Source of the DNA: Chitinophaga pinensis
GTDB taxonomy: Bacteria; Bacteroidota; Bacteroidia; 2-12-FULL-35-15
DNA length: 50,655 nucleotides
Reading direction: 5' to 3'
NCBI GenBank assembly: GCA_945879015.1
Contig: CAMCUO010000016.1
Location: 1-50,655, forward strand
Position numbers and translations under genes: made by a program. The notes beneath the pieces were generated by a model, which was given only the letters and a program-made list of their open reading frames with translations, was not told the DNA's origin and did not search any database. This document shows positions 34,685-43,598 of the stretch, piece by piece; position 1 is the first letter of the stretch; the number at the start of each line of letters is the position of its first letter.

Positions 34685-36538
34685 TTAAATTATTCCATAC
34701 AGGGATTTCCCTTTCACACCCAAAGCATCAACACGTTTTTCAATCTCAGGGTCTTTTATCAATGGCGGAGCATGATGTGGTTTTATGCGGGCATCAATAA
34801 TTAAGGAACCTCTGCAACCCCAATGTTTGTTTTCGGTAAAACTATCTATACCGTATATATCGTGGGAAGGATTACTTCTTGTAAATGTTGCCCAAAGGAA
34901 ATTGTTTAAATTTTTGGAAACGAAATCGGAGTCATCACAGATGATGATTAACGGAAATGACTTTAGCCCTTCGACTCCGCTCAGGGAGACGCTCGAACTT
35001 AGTTGTTGGCTTAGTAGAGAAATTTGTTTTTCACTAGATAGAGAATTCACAAATTTTTCAGCTTGAACAGCAACAACCCCCGGCATAACAACTTTTGGAT
35101 TTTTAAACCCATCAGATAAATTTAATTCCGGCAGACTTGTTCCCAATTCTCTTTTCTTTTCTCCAGCTGCCGCGATAACAACTTTGCTGCCGCTGTTTAG
35201 TCCGTCGCCACTATAATCTAATGTGTCAATAGAAGTACGTGTATGAAAATGCAAGTCTCTTGTCCAATCAACACGCTCAAAAACATGTTTGAAAAAATCT
35301 GCTACGTCATGCGTTGTTAATTTTGGATTGTCTTCACCTGCAATGATGAATAAATATTTTGCCAGACTTAATTGTCCTTTTCCAAGAATGTGATTTGCGA
35401 TTGTTAAAATTTCCTGAGGTTTGCGTTCCTTATAATAAGGAGTATAACGTTCGCTACCAATTGCAAGCAACAAAGGATGAACTCCGGAAGCATCTACTGC
35501 ATGAACATCTTTTAAACCGGCAATCTCATTCGGAATAGCGTTACCTGTAATCTCATGAATCAATGCACCGAAGCTGGTATCTTCTTGTGGTGGACGACCA
35601 ACAACTGTAAAAGGCCAGATGGCATTGTTGCGATGATACACTTTATGAATTCGCATGAATGGAAAATCATGCTTTAAACTGTAATATCCTAAATGATCAC
35701 CAAACGGACCTTCAGGTTTATTTTCGTTGGGATAAACCTCACCCGTAATTACAAAATCAGCATCCGATGCAATACAAAAATCATCTTCATAAGTATATCT
35801 AATTCTTCTTTTTCCTAAGGCTCCAGCAAAAGTTAATTCACTCATTCCTTCCGGCAAAGGCATAACAGCTCCTAAAGTAAGTGATGGCGGACCACCAACA
35901 AAAATGCTCACTTTCAAAGGTATATTTTTTGCATTTGATTTTGTTTGATGAACACCAATTCCACGATGCAATTGATAATGCAAACCCACTTCTTTATCTT
36001 TTACATAATCATTTCCACTTAATTGAATACGATACATTCCTAAATTAGAATTCATCACTCCTGGTTTGTCAATGTCTTCGGAATAAACCAAAGGAAGTGT
36101 AACAAATGCTCCACCATCATTTGGCCAACATTTAATTTGCGGCAACGATGAAATAGTTGTTTGATTTTGTAAAACAGGGTTTGAAAATCTTGATTTTTTT
36201 GGAAGTGCTGAAAATGCAGTCATCCCTACATTCGCATACTTAAATGGATGCTTGATGGCTTCCATCGGATTGTTTTTCAAATCGATGAGAATTTTTATTT
36301 TCTCAATCGTATCTCGGAAAATAAATTTACTCCTATCAACTGAACCATATAAATTTGAAACAGCCTTGAATTTACAATCCTTGATGTTCTCAAATAAAAT
36401 AGCGGGACCATTGTTTTCATAAACTCGCAGATGAATTGCGGCCATTTCCAAATCAGAACTGACTTCTTCTTTAATGCGAATAAGATGTCCGTGATTTTCT
36501 AAATCAGTAATACATTCTTGCGTACTCTTGTATCCCAT
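34685..36538 (-). CDS. UbiD-family decarboxylase, menaquinone (futalosine) type
   Basis: This 617-aa UbiD-fold enzyme is of the long group assigned to futalosine-pathway menaquinone synthesis. Visible motifs are LGMYRIQLSGND, YQLHRGIGVHQ, KVSIFVGGPPSLTLGAVMP, ITGEVYPNENKPEGPFGDHLGY (prFMN/substrate loop, shown here in part), VGRPPQEDTSFG and NNFLWATFTRSNPSHDIYG. It needs prenylated FMN. At about residues 512-525 the protein carries SVSLSGVEGLK, encoded by a CTTCGACTCCGCTCAG repeat (34967-34998) that keeps the frame. mqnB and mqnD lie 13 kb away. It is bounded by repeats upstream. Confidence 0.9.
   Translation of the reverse strand: MGYKSTQECITDLENHGHLIRIKEEVSSDLEMAAIHLRVYENNGPAILFENIKDCKFKAVSNLYGSVDRSKFIFRDTIEKIKILIDLKNNPMEAIKHPFKYANVGMTAFSALPKKSRFSNPVLQNQTTISSLPQIKCWPNDGGAFVTLPLVYSEDIDKPGVMNSNLGMYRIQLSGNDYVKDKEVGLHYQLHRGIGVHQTKSNAKNIPLKVSIFVGGPPSLTLGAVMPLPEGMSELTFAGALGKRRIRYTYEDDFCIASDADFVITGEVYPNENKPEGPFGDHLGYYSLKHDFPFMRIHKVYHRNNAIWPFTVVGRPPQEDTSFGALIHEITGNAIPNEIAGLKDVHAVDASGVHPLLLAIGSERYTPYYKERKPQEILTIANHILGKGQLSLAKYLFIIAGEDNPKLTTHDVADFFKHVFERVDWTRDLHFHTRTSIDTLDYSGDGLNSGSKVVIAAAGEKKRELGTSLPELNLSDGFKNPKVVMPGVVAVQAEKFVNSLSSEKQISLLSQQLSSSVSLSGVEGLKSFPLIIICDDSDFVSKNLNNFLWATFTRSNPSHDIYGIDSFTENKHWGCRGSLIIDARIKPHHAPPLIKDPEIEKRVDALGVKGKSLYGII
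34967..34998. repeat. CTTCGACTCCGCTCAG repeat inside the UbiD-family gene
   Basis: The + strand cttcgactccgctcag core is identical to the intergenic copies at 3652 and 49173, followed by ggagacgctcgaac in place of the usual actgac. It encodes SVSLSGVEGLK on the minus strand without breaking the frame. Confidence 0.9.
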
Positions 36539-36558
36539 ATGTCTTCGTAATCAGTTCG

Positions 36559-36636
36559 TCCTTCGACTGCGCTCAGAATGACCTCCCTGCGGTCGCTTCA
36601 GTGTGACACAGAAGTGTCAGTCCTAGCGGAGTCGAA
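36559..36636. repeat. CTTCGACTSCGCTCAG inverted-repeat cluster
   Basis: The left copy gtccttcgactgcgctcagaatgac and the right inverted copy (gtcagtcctagcggagtcgaa) flank a segment with further inverted pieces (gtgtgacac/agtgtca). It lies between the UbiD-family gene and the M1 aminopeptidase gene and holds no open frame. Confidence 0.8.
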
Positions 36637-36668
36637 TACTATGTCTTTAACGTATAATTTTAAAACAA

Positions 36669-39113
36669 CTAATGTGCAACAATGAATCTGTTTTTTGCAA
36701 CAACACCTTCTTTTGATTTAATAGAAACAAAATATACTCCATTTGCAAATGTTGATGTGCCAATATCAATCGTGCTTTGTTGAGTTAATTTTACTTTATG
36801 AACTATTTTTCCAGAAACATCAGTTATCAATAACATTGAATTATCAGAACTTTTTATTCCAGATGATAGCAAGTCTACTGTAATTTTATCTTTTGCAGGA
36901 TTTGGAAAAACTTTCAAGTAATTATCTTCCGTTGAAAAAGTGTAATTCTGAATTCCTGATGCATAATCCATCATTGCAAAAACGTATTCTCCCAATTGCA
37001 ATGAATCAATCGTCATAATACCACGTTTATCATTATTGTTCGCCTGCATATTAATTGTTTGATATGGATACAAACTCCAGTTAACAGAAGCATTCGGACG
37101 ATAAAGTAATACTAGACTATCTTCAAAAGTGTTAATTAAATTATTATCCAACCAAAAATTTCCTGAAAATGCAGATGTCCTTCCATCATACGTAATTGTA
37201 GCTTTTGCACTAAAAGTAGAAGGCAATAAACCATCCACTTTCCAATAGCGCTTCGGTGATAAGCGATATGGAATTGCGTAAGCAGGATCTGGTGCAGTAT
37301 AGTTATGCTCCACACGAACAAATGCCGAATCAACAATACTTAAAACATTCAAAGTAAATTTAGCATTTGCAAATCCTGTTGATCCAACTGTTTTTAATGT
37401 TTTCATTTCTGGTGCAACTGCGTGACTAATTTTTTCACCCATATTCACAGCAATAAATTTAGGATCAAATGGAACTGTAAAAGTGAAAGAGGCATTTGCT
37501 CCCGACATTAAAAAACTTTGCGTGTTCTCTGTCCAGTCAGCTGCTTTAAAAGTAACTTCCAAAGGCACGTTATTAAAGTAAGTAGGCGCATCCGTTAATT
37601 TTTGTTTTACATAAATGGTAACATTATAATTCGGACCGCTAGGAACAACAGTGCTTGAATCAATAGAGAAATGAGGCCATCCTGGATTAAATACCCATCC
37701 ATTAAAAAAGTCGGACATATTCATTCCGCTAGCAGCAGTTAATTCATTCATAAAATCTGTACTTGAAACATCTTTGTAATTATTGTTTCCAAGATATGTT
37801 CTAACAGAATAGAAAAATAAACTATCACCCATATAACCTCTCATAGTATGAGCTATGTCAGCACCTTTATTATATACGTGATCTCCGTATGTAAATGTTT
37901 GTGGAATATTTGAAAGTGTTAGAACACCTTCTTTAACAGAATTAAATTGCAAATTGGGTTCATGGTTATTTCTAACGTAAGCTAAATAATTTGGGTAGCC
38001 ATTTAAAGTTTCGAAAAATAAAAATTCGCAATAGTGCGCCCAACCTTCGTTTAACCACATATCTTCAGCTGTACGACAAGTAGCTAAATCGCCAAACCAA
38101 TGATGAGAAAGTTCGTGCGCATATAAATTTTGATACGTTAAGGAACCTGTAGCAGTGGCTTTTGGATAAGTAATATTTGTAGCATGTTCCATTGCTCCTG
38201 AATTAAAAGGAACCATGCTATATCCAACTTTGTTCCACATATACGGACCAAAATGATTTTCGTAAGTAGATAATGCAACTGGAAGATTAATAAAAGAATT
38301 TTTTACAGCAGTTGTATCACTTGCAACAGCAGCAATCATAATTGGATAAGTAGCAGCAATTCCATTGTATGTTTGATTTATCTGTTCATAATTAGCAACC
38401 GCAACACAAGCTAAATACGTTGGAATTTCTTCATTCATTATCCACTGACGAGTTCTATTTCCACTTCCATCAGTAGTATCGTTTGCTAAATACCCATTAC
38501 AATAAGAAGTTTTTCCAGCATTAGTTGTAATATTAAATTCATAAGAAGAACGCTCAACAAAATTATCAAAACATGGAAACCAAACTCTTCCATATACGTG
38601 AGGCAATGCACCAAAGCCAACACCTAAATTATAAGCGTATCCACTTTGAAAATAAAAACCGCCCCAACCAGTTGCATCAATTTGCGGAGTTCCTCTGTAA
38701 TGAACAACTATTGTTGCAGTATCACCAATATTATGAGTAGTTGGTAAATTTATATGAATCAAAGAATCATTATAAGCGTACTGACTTGCTAAAATATTCA
38801 CCCCACCTATTTCAATTGAATCTATTACAAGTTCTAATAAATCCAAACTCAATTTAGTTATTCCATTAATTTTGGGCGTAAACTTTACCTCCGTATTTCC
38901 ATTAATGGTATTAGTAGTAAAATCTGTTATATTTAAATTAATGGTATAATTCAAAACATTGATTGTATCACTTCTTAAATTAGAAGCCATAACAGAAATA
39001 TCACCTGACTGAGATTTAGTGAAATGAATTGGATCATGTTTTTGCTGACAAGATTGGGAGTTTGCATTATATGCAATTACAACAAAAAGAAAACTAGCGT
39101 ATACTTTTTTCAT
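36669..39113 (-). CDS. Secreted M1 aminopeptidase with T9SS sorting domain
   Basis: This 814-aa protein starts at the ATG at 39113 (MKKVYASFLFVVIAYNANS, signal peptide). The M1 N-terminal beta domain precedes the exopeptidase motif GAMEHATN (usual form GAMEN), the zinc site HELSHHW with the third ligand 18 residues on (MWLNEGWAHY), and a C-terminal region of M1 type. The last about 75 residues are a type A T9SS sorting domain (KVFPNPAKDKITVDLL...GVYFVSIKSK). It should be exported through T9SS and trim peptides outside the cell. A second, longer M1 protein without this tail is at 3729. Confidence 0.93.
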   Translation of the reverse strand: MKKVYASFLFVVIAYNANSQSCQQKHDPIHFTKSQSGDISVMASNLRSDTINVLNYTINLNITDFTTNTINGNTEVKFTPKINGITKLSLDLLELVIDSIEIGGVNILASQYAYNDSLIHINLPTTHNIGDTATIVVHYRGTPQIDATGWGGFYFQSGYAYNLGVGFGALPHVYGRVWFPCFDNFVERSSYEFNITTNAGKTSYCNGYLANDTTDGSGNRTRQWIMNEEIPTYLACVAVANYEQINQTYNGIAATYPIMIAAVASDTTAVKNSFINLPVALSTYENHFGPYMWNKVGYSMVPFNSGAMEHATNITYPKATATGSLTYQNLYAHELSHHWFGDLATCRTAEDMWLNEGWAHYCEFLFFETLNGYPNYLAYVRNNHEPNLQFNSVKEGVLTLSNIPQTFTYGDHVYNKGADIAHTMRGYMGDSLFFYSVRTYLGNNNYKDVSSTDFMNELTAASGMNMSDFFNGWVFNPGWPHFSIDSSTVVPSGPNYNVTIYVKQKLTDAPTYFNNVPLEVTFKAADWTENTQSFLMSGANASFTFTVPFDPKFIAVNMGEKISHAVAPEMKTLKTVGSTGFANAKFTLNVLSIVDSAFVRVEHNYTAPDPAYAIPYRLSPKRYWKVDGLLPSTFSAKATITYDGRTSAFSGNFWLDNNLINTFEDSLVLLYRPNASVNWSLYPYQTINMQANNNDKRGIMTIDSLQLGEYVFAMMDYASGIQNYTFSTEDNYLKVFPNPAKDKITVDLLSSGIKSSDNSMLLITDVSGKIVHKVKLTQQSTIDIGTSTFANGVYFVSIKSKEGVVAKNRFIVAH

Positions 39114-39166
39114 GTAGTACAAATTTCGGATACTAAATGTAAGAAAATACAGGGAAATAACCTAAG

Positions 39167-39625
39167 CTATTCAGCTTTTGGGTAAGAAAACTCCCTTCTA
39201 GAATACTTTCCAACATTCAAACCCTCTATATATGAGTACAACTTGCTATTTGGGAGTCTGAAATAAACTCTCCGTTGAGGAAAATTGTGCTTCGGATTTT
39301 CATAAAAAATGCTATATTGTTTGTAGATAGTAAACTTAAAATCTAAAGCACCACCATTTTCTTGAACATTCGCGGTATAAAAAATTTCTTACCCTCTTTG
39401 TTTGATTTTAATTTTTTCTGAAAAGACAATGTCTTTTCCGGAAATTGCTCCAAATTGTCCATCCACTAAATTTCCTTGCAAGGGTTTCCATTCTTCAAAA
39501 AAATCCATTCCTTCTGAAGAAACCATCCACATACCTTGGAGCCAAGTAAAATCAAAAATACCTACTTTTTTATTCCAGCAGGAAATAGAAAATATACAAA
39601 TAAGAAAAAAAAATAATTTTTGTAT
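39167..39625 (-). pseudogene. Decayed DUF6265-type lipoprotein gene
   Basis: One frame runs through 152 codons broken only by a TAA at 39389-39391. The first part reads QKLFFFLICIFSISCWNKKV (signal with lipobox SISC), then FDFTWLQGMWMVSSEGMDFF and EEWKPLQGNLVDGQFG. After the stop it continues EIFYTANVQENGGALDFKF and YENPKHNFPQRRVYF, the FENPxHDFPQ signature of DUF6265, to a TAG at 39167. The expected start codon is ATA (39623-39625), with no ATG, GTG or TTG near it. Both a lost start and an internal stop suggest a recent pseudogene. It begins 2 bp after the SRPBCC stop, as an operon member would. Confidence 0.8.
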
Positions 39626-39626
39626 T

Positions 39627-40016
39627 TTACGACTTCACCTCGTCAAACATTTCTTGAATAGCACCTAAATAATAAGCATTCCAGCCATCAGTAATACTAT
39701 TAACAGATTTTTCTGGAACATCTTCGTGCAATAAATCAACAATGGTTTTATTACCTTTAGCTTTTAATGTAAAAGTAACTTTCGAAGGCTTTTCCCATTG
39801 GTCGTAACACCATTCTTGAACTAGCTTTTTGTTTTTAACAACTTCTAAATTGGTTCCAAACATTTGTCCACCCCAAAGAGAAAATTTTGCTCCTACTTCA
39901 GGGCTCATCTTAGCTTCATCTCCACTCCAATCCTGAATAATATCAGCGTTTACTAACGCTTCAAACACTTCCTCAGGGGAAGCATTAATTTCATATGTTT
40001 GTTCAATTGTTGGCAT
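39627..40016 (-). CDS. SRPBCC/AHSA1-domain protein
   Basis: This 129-aa START/Bet v 1-like protein begins at the ATG at 40016 (MPTIEQTYEINASPEEVFEAL). The family pattern is clear: an initial strand, the helix SPEEVFEALVNADIIQDWSG, glycine-rich GAKFSLWGGQ, and a C-terminal helix ITDGWNAYYLGAIQEMFDE. AHSA1 proteins bind hydrophobic ligands; the ligand here is unknown. It lies immediately before the decayed lipoprotein gene on the same strand. Confidence 0.88.
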   Translation of the reverse strand: MPTIEQTYEINASPEEVFEALVNADIIQDWSGDEAKMSPEVGAKFSLWGGQMFGTNLEVVKNKKLVQEWCYDQWEKPSKVTFTLKAKGNKTIVDLLHEDVPEKSVNSITDGWNAYYLGAIQEMFDEVKS

Positions 40017-40092
40017 TTTATTCAATTAATTATACCCGAAAATTAGTTAAAATATCTCTACTATCAATTTTAGAAATACAAAACTTATCAAC

Positions 40093-41505
40093 CTAAAATT
40101 CAATGGCCACTTTATTAGTAAAATCCATTTTAAACATCTGATCGTTATAAATATTTTGCTCTGGCAAATATTTTATCACGTATCCATCAGCAATATATTT
40201 TTTCATTTTTTCCGAATCGACATACGATTCAAAACGAACAAAACTATTTTGCATATTGCTTTGAGGAATCATTGTAACTAAAATTTCGTTGTACCACCAA
40301 CCTGCTATTACAACTGTCTTTGTATTTATATGGCTCGTCATATCAATTACTTCATCAGTATATTTTATTTTCTGTACCCTTTTAGAATAGTCAGAAAATA
40401 TTGGTCCAGCTATAGGATCAAAAAACAATTCCTGCCCAGATACTGTAAACATAAGTGCTAGTCTCGAATAATTAGAGCCTCTTAGCTTATCTGTTAAATT
40501 AATACCGAAGAAAAAAGAGGAAAGAATCAAAGCGGAACAGAGGAAATTGAACAACTTACTATTTAAATAATATCCGAAAATCAGTATTACAAAAGGAATA
40601 ATGGTTATCATGTATCCTGATTTTTGTGGCAAACGGAAATAAGAGAATGTGAATAAAACAATCACGATAAAACTGCTCAGAATAATTTTTTTGCTGAGAC
40701 CACTTTCAAACAACTCGCCTTTTACAATCTTGTTTCTATTGATAAAAATGGATACGATACAAATGCCAATTGCCATAACTCCAAGAAAACCAAATACACC
40801 TGGAATCATTTTATAAAAAACCTTGGCCATTGACGGATATGGGAATTGATCGTAATACATAAAGAAACCGAAACCAAACTGATTAATGAGAGGCAAATAA
40901 GAAATGAAAGCCACTATAATTAAAGGCAACAGAATTTTTAAACCTTTTTTGATATTCTCCTGAAAAGCATTCTTCTCCCAAAAAATAATTAAAAATGGTA
41001 AAAGCATTGCTCCGCTGGTAATTCTAGATCCGATAGCTAATCCAAGAAAAATCCCACACAGCACAAATTGATTTTTTAAAAGAGCATAAAAACTTACAAG
41101 AATAAATGCGATGGTCCATATAAAATCAATTGTATAAGTGGAGCTAATATAAAAAACAGGAGTAAAAGCCAATGCCAATGATGCGATAAAGAAATGTTTG
41201 AATTTTAATTCTTTTAAAATGAGTGCAAAAAGAATTGTAGCAATTGCACTAAAAAGAGCACTAGAAGCATTGTAAAAAAATGGTGAATGCCCCCAGAAAA
41301 AAGAATAAATAAATTCATGAACAGGATGTCCAGGAAAGCGAGAAGGCTCGTAAACCTCTGTAGTTGCAGTATTAAACCCAGCTAAGGCAATTCCCCAGGA
41401 ATCTTCTTCAACACCGTAACCGGCAAACAAAAATGGTAATCGTGAAATAAATACAACTAAGAACAGAACAATAAACGGAAAATATTTCCTATCAGAAAAA
41501 TTCAT
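40093..41505 (-). CDS. GT39/ArnT-like membrane glycosyltransferase
   Basis: This 470-aa protein has about 10-12 membrane helices and a soluble C-terminal part. The first periplasmic loop carries an acidic pair followed by a Pro/Gly/His segment (GVEEDSWGIALAG, SRFPGHPVHE), like the E/D catalytic loop of GT-C enzymes of the PMT/ArnT group. It would move a sugar from a polyprenyl carrier to a lipid or protein on the periplasmic side. Substrate unknown; the overall match to named subfamilies is weak. It lies just downstream of rlmB with an 11-bp gap, so it may share its transcript. Confidence 0.75.
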   Translation of the reverse strand: MNFSDRKYFPFIVLFLVVFISRLPFLFAGYGVEEDSWGIALAGFNTATTEVYEPSRFPGHPVHEFIYSFFWGHSPFFYNASSALFSAIATILFALILKELKFKHFFIASLALAFTPVFYISSTYTIDFIWTIAFILVSFYALLKNQFVLCGIFLGLAIGSRITSGAMLLPFLIIFWEKNAFQENIKKGLKILLPLIIVAFISYLPLINQFGFGFFMYYDQFPYPSMAKVFYKMIPGVFGFLGVMAIGICIVSIFINRNKIVKGELFESGLSKKIILSSFIVIVLFTFSYFRLPQKSGYMITIIPFVILIFGYYLNSKLFNFLCSALILSSFFFGINLTDKLRGSNYSRLALMFTVSGQELFFDPIAGPIFSDYSKRVQKIKYTDEVIDMTSHINTKTVVIAGWWYNEILVTMIPQSNMQNSFVRFESYVDSEKMKKYIADGYVIKYLPEQNIYNDQMFKMDFTNKVAIEF

Positions 41506-41515
41506 TTTACACTAA

Positions 41516-42277
41516 TTAGTGGACTAAACGTTGACTCACAGCTTCATATAAAATTATTCCTGCAGCTACGGAAACATTCAAAGAACCAATTTCTCCCATC
41601 AAGGGGATTTTAGCTTTTCCATCCGATTTTTGAAGATATTCATTTAAAATACCATCTTCTTCAGAACCCATAATGATTGCTGTTGGAACAGTGAAGTCAA
41701 TCTGAAAATAATAGTCAGTTGTTTTTTCTGTACAAGCAATAATTTGCAAACCACATTCTTTTAAATAATCAATTGTAGCTTTTAAATTTTCTTCTTTACA
41801 AACTGGAATTTTTTGTAAAGCACCAGTAGATGTTTTAATGGCATCCGCATTTATTTGAGCACTTCCTCTTGAAGGAATTATAATCGCATTAACGCCAGAA
41901 CACTCTGCAGTACGCGCAATTGCACCAAAATTACGAACATCTGTAATTCGATCTAAAATTAATAACAGAGGAACTTTCCCTTCTTCAAATACAGTTGGTA
42001 AAACGTCGGCAATTTTATAATAACCAATAGATGAAATATATCCAACTACTCCTTGGTGATTTTTAGATGTAAGTCGGTTTAATTTTTCTAAAGGAACATA
42101 TTGATATGGAATATTTTGTTGTTTTAATAATCCCATCAATTGACTTACTAAATCTCCTTTTAATCCACTTTGAACCAAAAGTTTGTCAATTTCTTTACCA
42201 GCATTAATAGATTCGATAATTGGACGTAATCCAAAAATTAAACTTTCTTCTTCTTTCTTTTGTTGTTTCGTTTGCAT
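41516..42277 (-). CDS. rlmB: 23S rRNA 2'-O-ribose methyltransferase, TrmH/RlmB type
   Basis: This 253-aa SpoU-family methyltransferase has an N-terminal substrate-binding domain (FGLRPIIESINAGKEIDKLL) and the knotted domain: LILDRITDVRNFGAIARTAE (motif 1), IIMGSEEDGI (motif 2) and GSLNVSVAAGIILYEA (motif 3). The family target is G2251 of 23S rRNA; the exact target here is inferred. It is followed by the GT39-like gene. Confidence 0.92.
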   Translation of the reverse strand: MQTKQQKKEEESLIFGLRPIIESINAGKEIDKLLVQSGLKGDLVSQLMGLLKQQNIPYQYVPLEKLNRLTSKNHQGVVGYISSIGYYKIADVLPTVFEEGKVPLLLILDRITDVRNFGAIARTAECSGVNAIIIPSRGSAQINADAIKTSTGALQKIPVCKEENLKATIDYLKECGLQIIACTEKTTDYYFQIDFTVPTAIIMGSEEDGILNEYLQKSDGKAKIPLMGEIGSLNVSVAAGIILYEAVSQRLVH

Positions 42278-42329
42278 AATATATAAATATTTTAATTCCT
42301 TATTGTCATACTGAGCGTAGTCGAACGTA

Positions 42330-43598
42330 TTAATCTTGTAAGTACGTTCTTCCTTGTCGCCAAATATCCACTGCTATTCCCCAATTTTGTTTGTATACTG
42401 CAGAACGCTCTAAAATAAAATCGTTATCAGTAAAAGGATTGTCAACTTTTGAAAAGGAATAACTTAGAGAGTTGATATTATTTACTTCCCCATACGTCCA
42501 TGTTTCTCCATAAGCTGTTCTATAAATAACATTTGGTGCTCCATAAATTAAGTAAATCATTCCTCTATCTGTTTTCCATCCTTCTATATAAGAAGTAAAA
42601 AATAAATTTGCATCTCTTTCTCTATTATAATATTTCCGAATAATTTCTTTAGCGCGATCTTGATTTCCTGTACAATTCAACCAAAATTTTTCAACTGCAG
42701 CTTTCGGATTTGCACTTGCAGTTAATTCGTCATACTCTTGTTTAGAAGTAATGAAACGTAAGGGAGGAACTAAATCAGGTGCTTTTTTAATATCAGGAAA
42801 TGTTTCTGAAAAACTGTAAAGCGTTAAACCAATTCTTCTTGTTGTATCTAATTGAAAATGATAAAATCCTTTTTTATTAGTAGAAAAATTTGCTAAGCCA
42901 TTTTGATCTAATTGTATCGAAAATAAACTATCTGCTTTGTATTGAAATGGTCTAGGCTCAGCTATTGAAAAGGGCGGAGCTGCTAAAGGAAATTCTCTAT
43001 TATAATATCTAACAAAAAGAGTTACTGCAATTTTTGCTTTATATTGGATAGTTAATGCTTCATTCAATTTAAAGTAATTATGAAAAAGTGGAGCATCCTC
43101 AGCTTTAGATTTTACTAAAAAATTTTGACGATTCAAGTGACTATCCTTTTCGAGTTCTATTCCATTTGCAACACTGATGTTTCTGTTTAAATCAGTGATA
43201 TTAATTCTCAAATAATAACTTCTTGGTGTAACAGCTTTAACATCCATTTTTCCGACTAAAAATTTAGCGGAATTATCATTGTTAATATCTACCAAGCGGA
43301 CAGAAGAACTATCAATTACATCTTTAGAATCAAAATTACTGAACAAACGAAAAGTAATAAGCACGTTTGAAGAAAAGTTCATTCCGTCAGGACGAGTATA
43401 CAATAACTCTTTGCTATTAATTTTATAATGCAATTCAGTCATCTCATCAGTAGCGTGAAATACTGTAAATTCAGGATGAATTGTGTTAGAATCGTGTTTA
43501 TAACTTGCAGCTGGAGCTTTACTAGTCTCTGCTTTCTTACTCGTGCCACAAGCAAAAATTAAAATTGAAAATAATATGTATATATATTTTTGTTTCAT
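42330..43598 (-). CDS. GWxTD-domain lipoprotein
   Basis: The 422-aa protein has a lipoprotein signal (MKQKYIYILFSILIFACGT, C17) and a C-terminal GWxTD domain with the eponymous motif GWKTDRGMIYLIYGAP and TAYGETWTYGE. The domain is common in Bacteroidota and Acidobacteriota, with no settled function. Its ATG overlaps the rmuC stop (TAATG), which shows translational coupling. A CTTCGA-family remnant (tactgagcgtagtcgaacg, 42308-42326) lies just after its stop. Confidence 0.9.
   Translation of the reverse strand: MKQKYIYILFSILIFACGTSKKAETSKAPAASYKHDSNTIHPEFTVFHATDEMTELHYKINSKELLYTRPDGMNFSSNVLITFRLFSNFDSKDVIDSSSVRLVDINNDNSAKFLVGKMDVKAVTPRSYYLRINITDLNRNISVANGIELEKDSHLNRQNFLVKSKAEDAPLFHNYFKLNEALTIQYKAKIAVTLFVRYYNREFPLAAPPFSIAEPRPFQYKADSLFSIQLDQNGLANFSTNKKGFYHFQLDTTRRIGLTLYSFSETFPDIKKAPDLVPPLRFITSKQEYDELTASANPKAAVEKFWLNCTGNQDRAKEIIRKYYNRERDANLFFTSYIEGWKTDRGMIYLIYGAPNVIYRTAYGETWTYGEVNNINSLSYSFSKVDNPFTDNDFILERSAVYKQNWGIAVDIWRQGRTYLQD

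Noticed and set aside
39402..39668. 88-codon + strand open frame.
   Set aside because: It lies opposite the DUF6265 pseudogene, whose protein signature explains the region much better.
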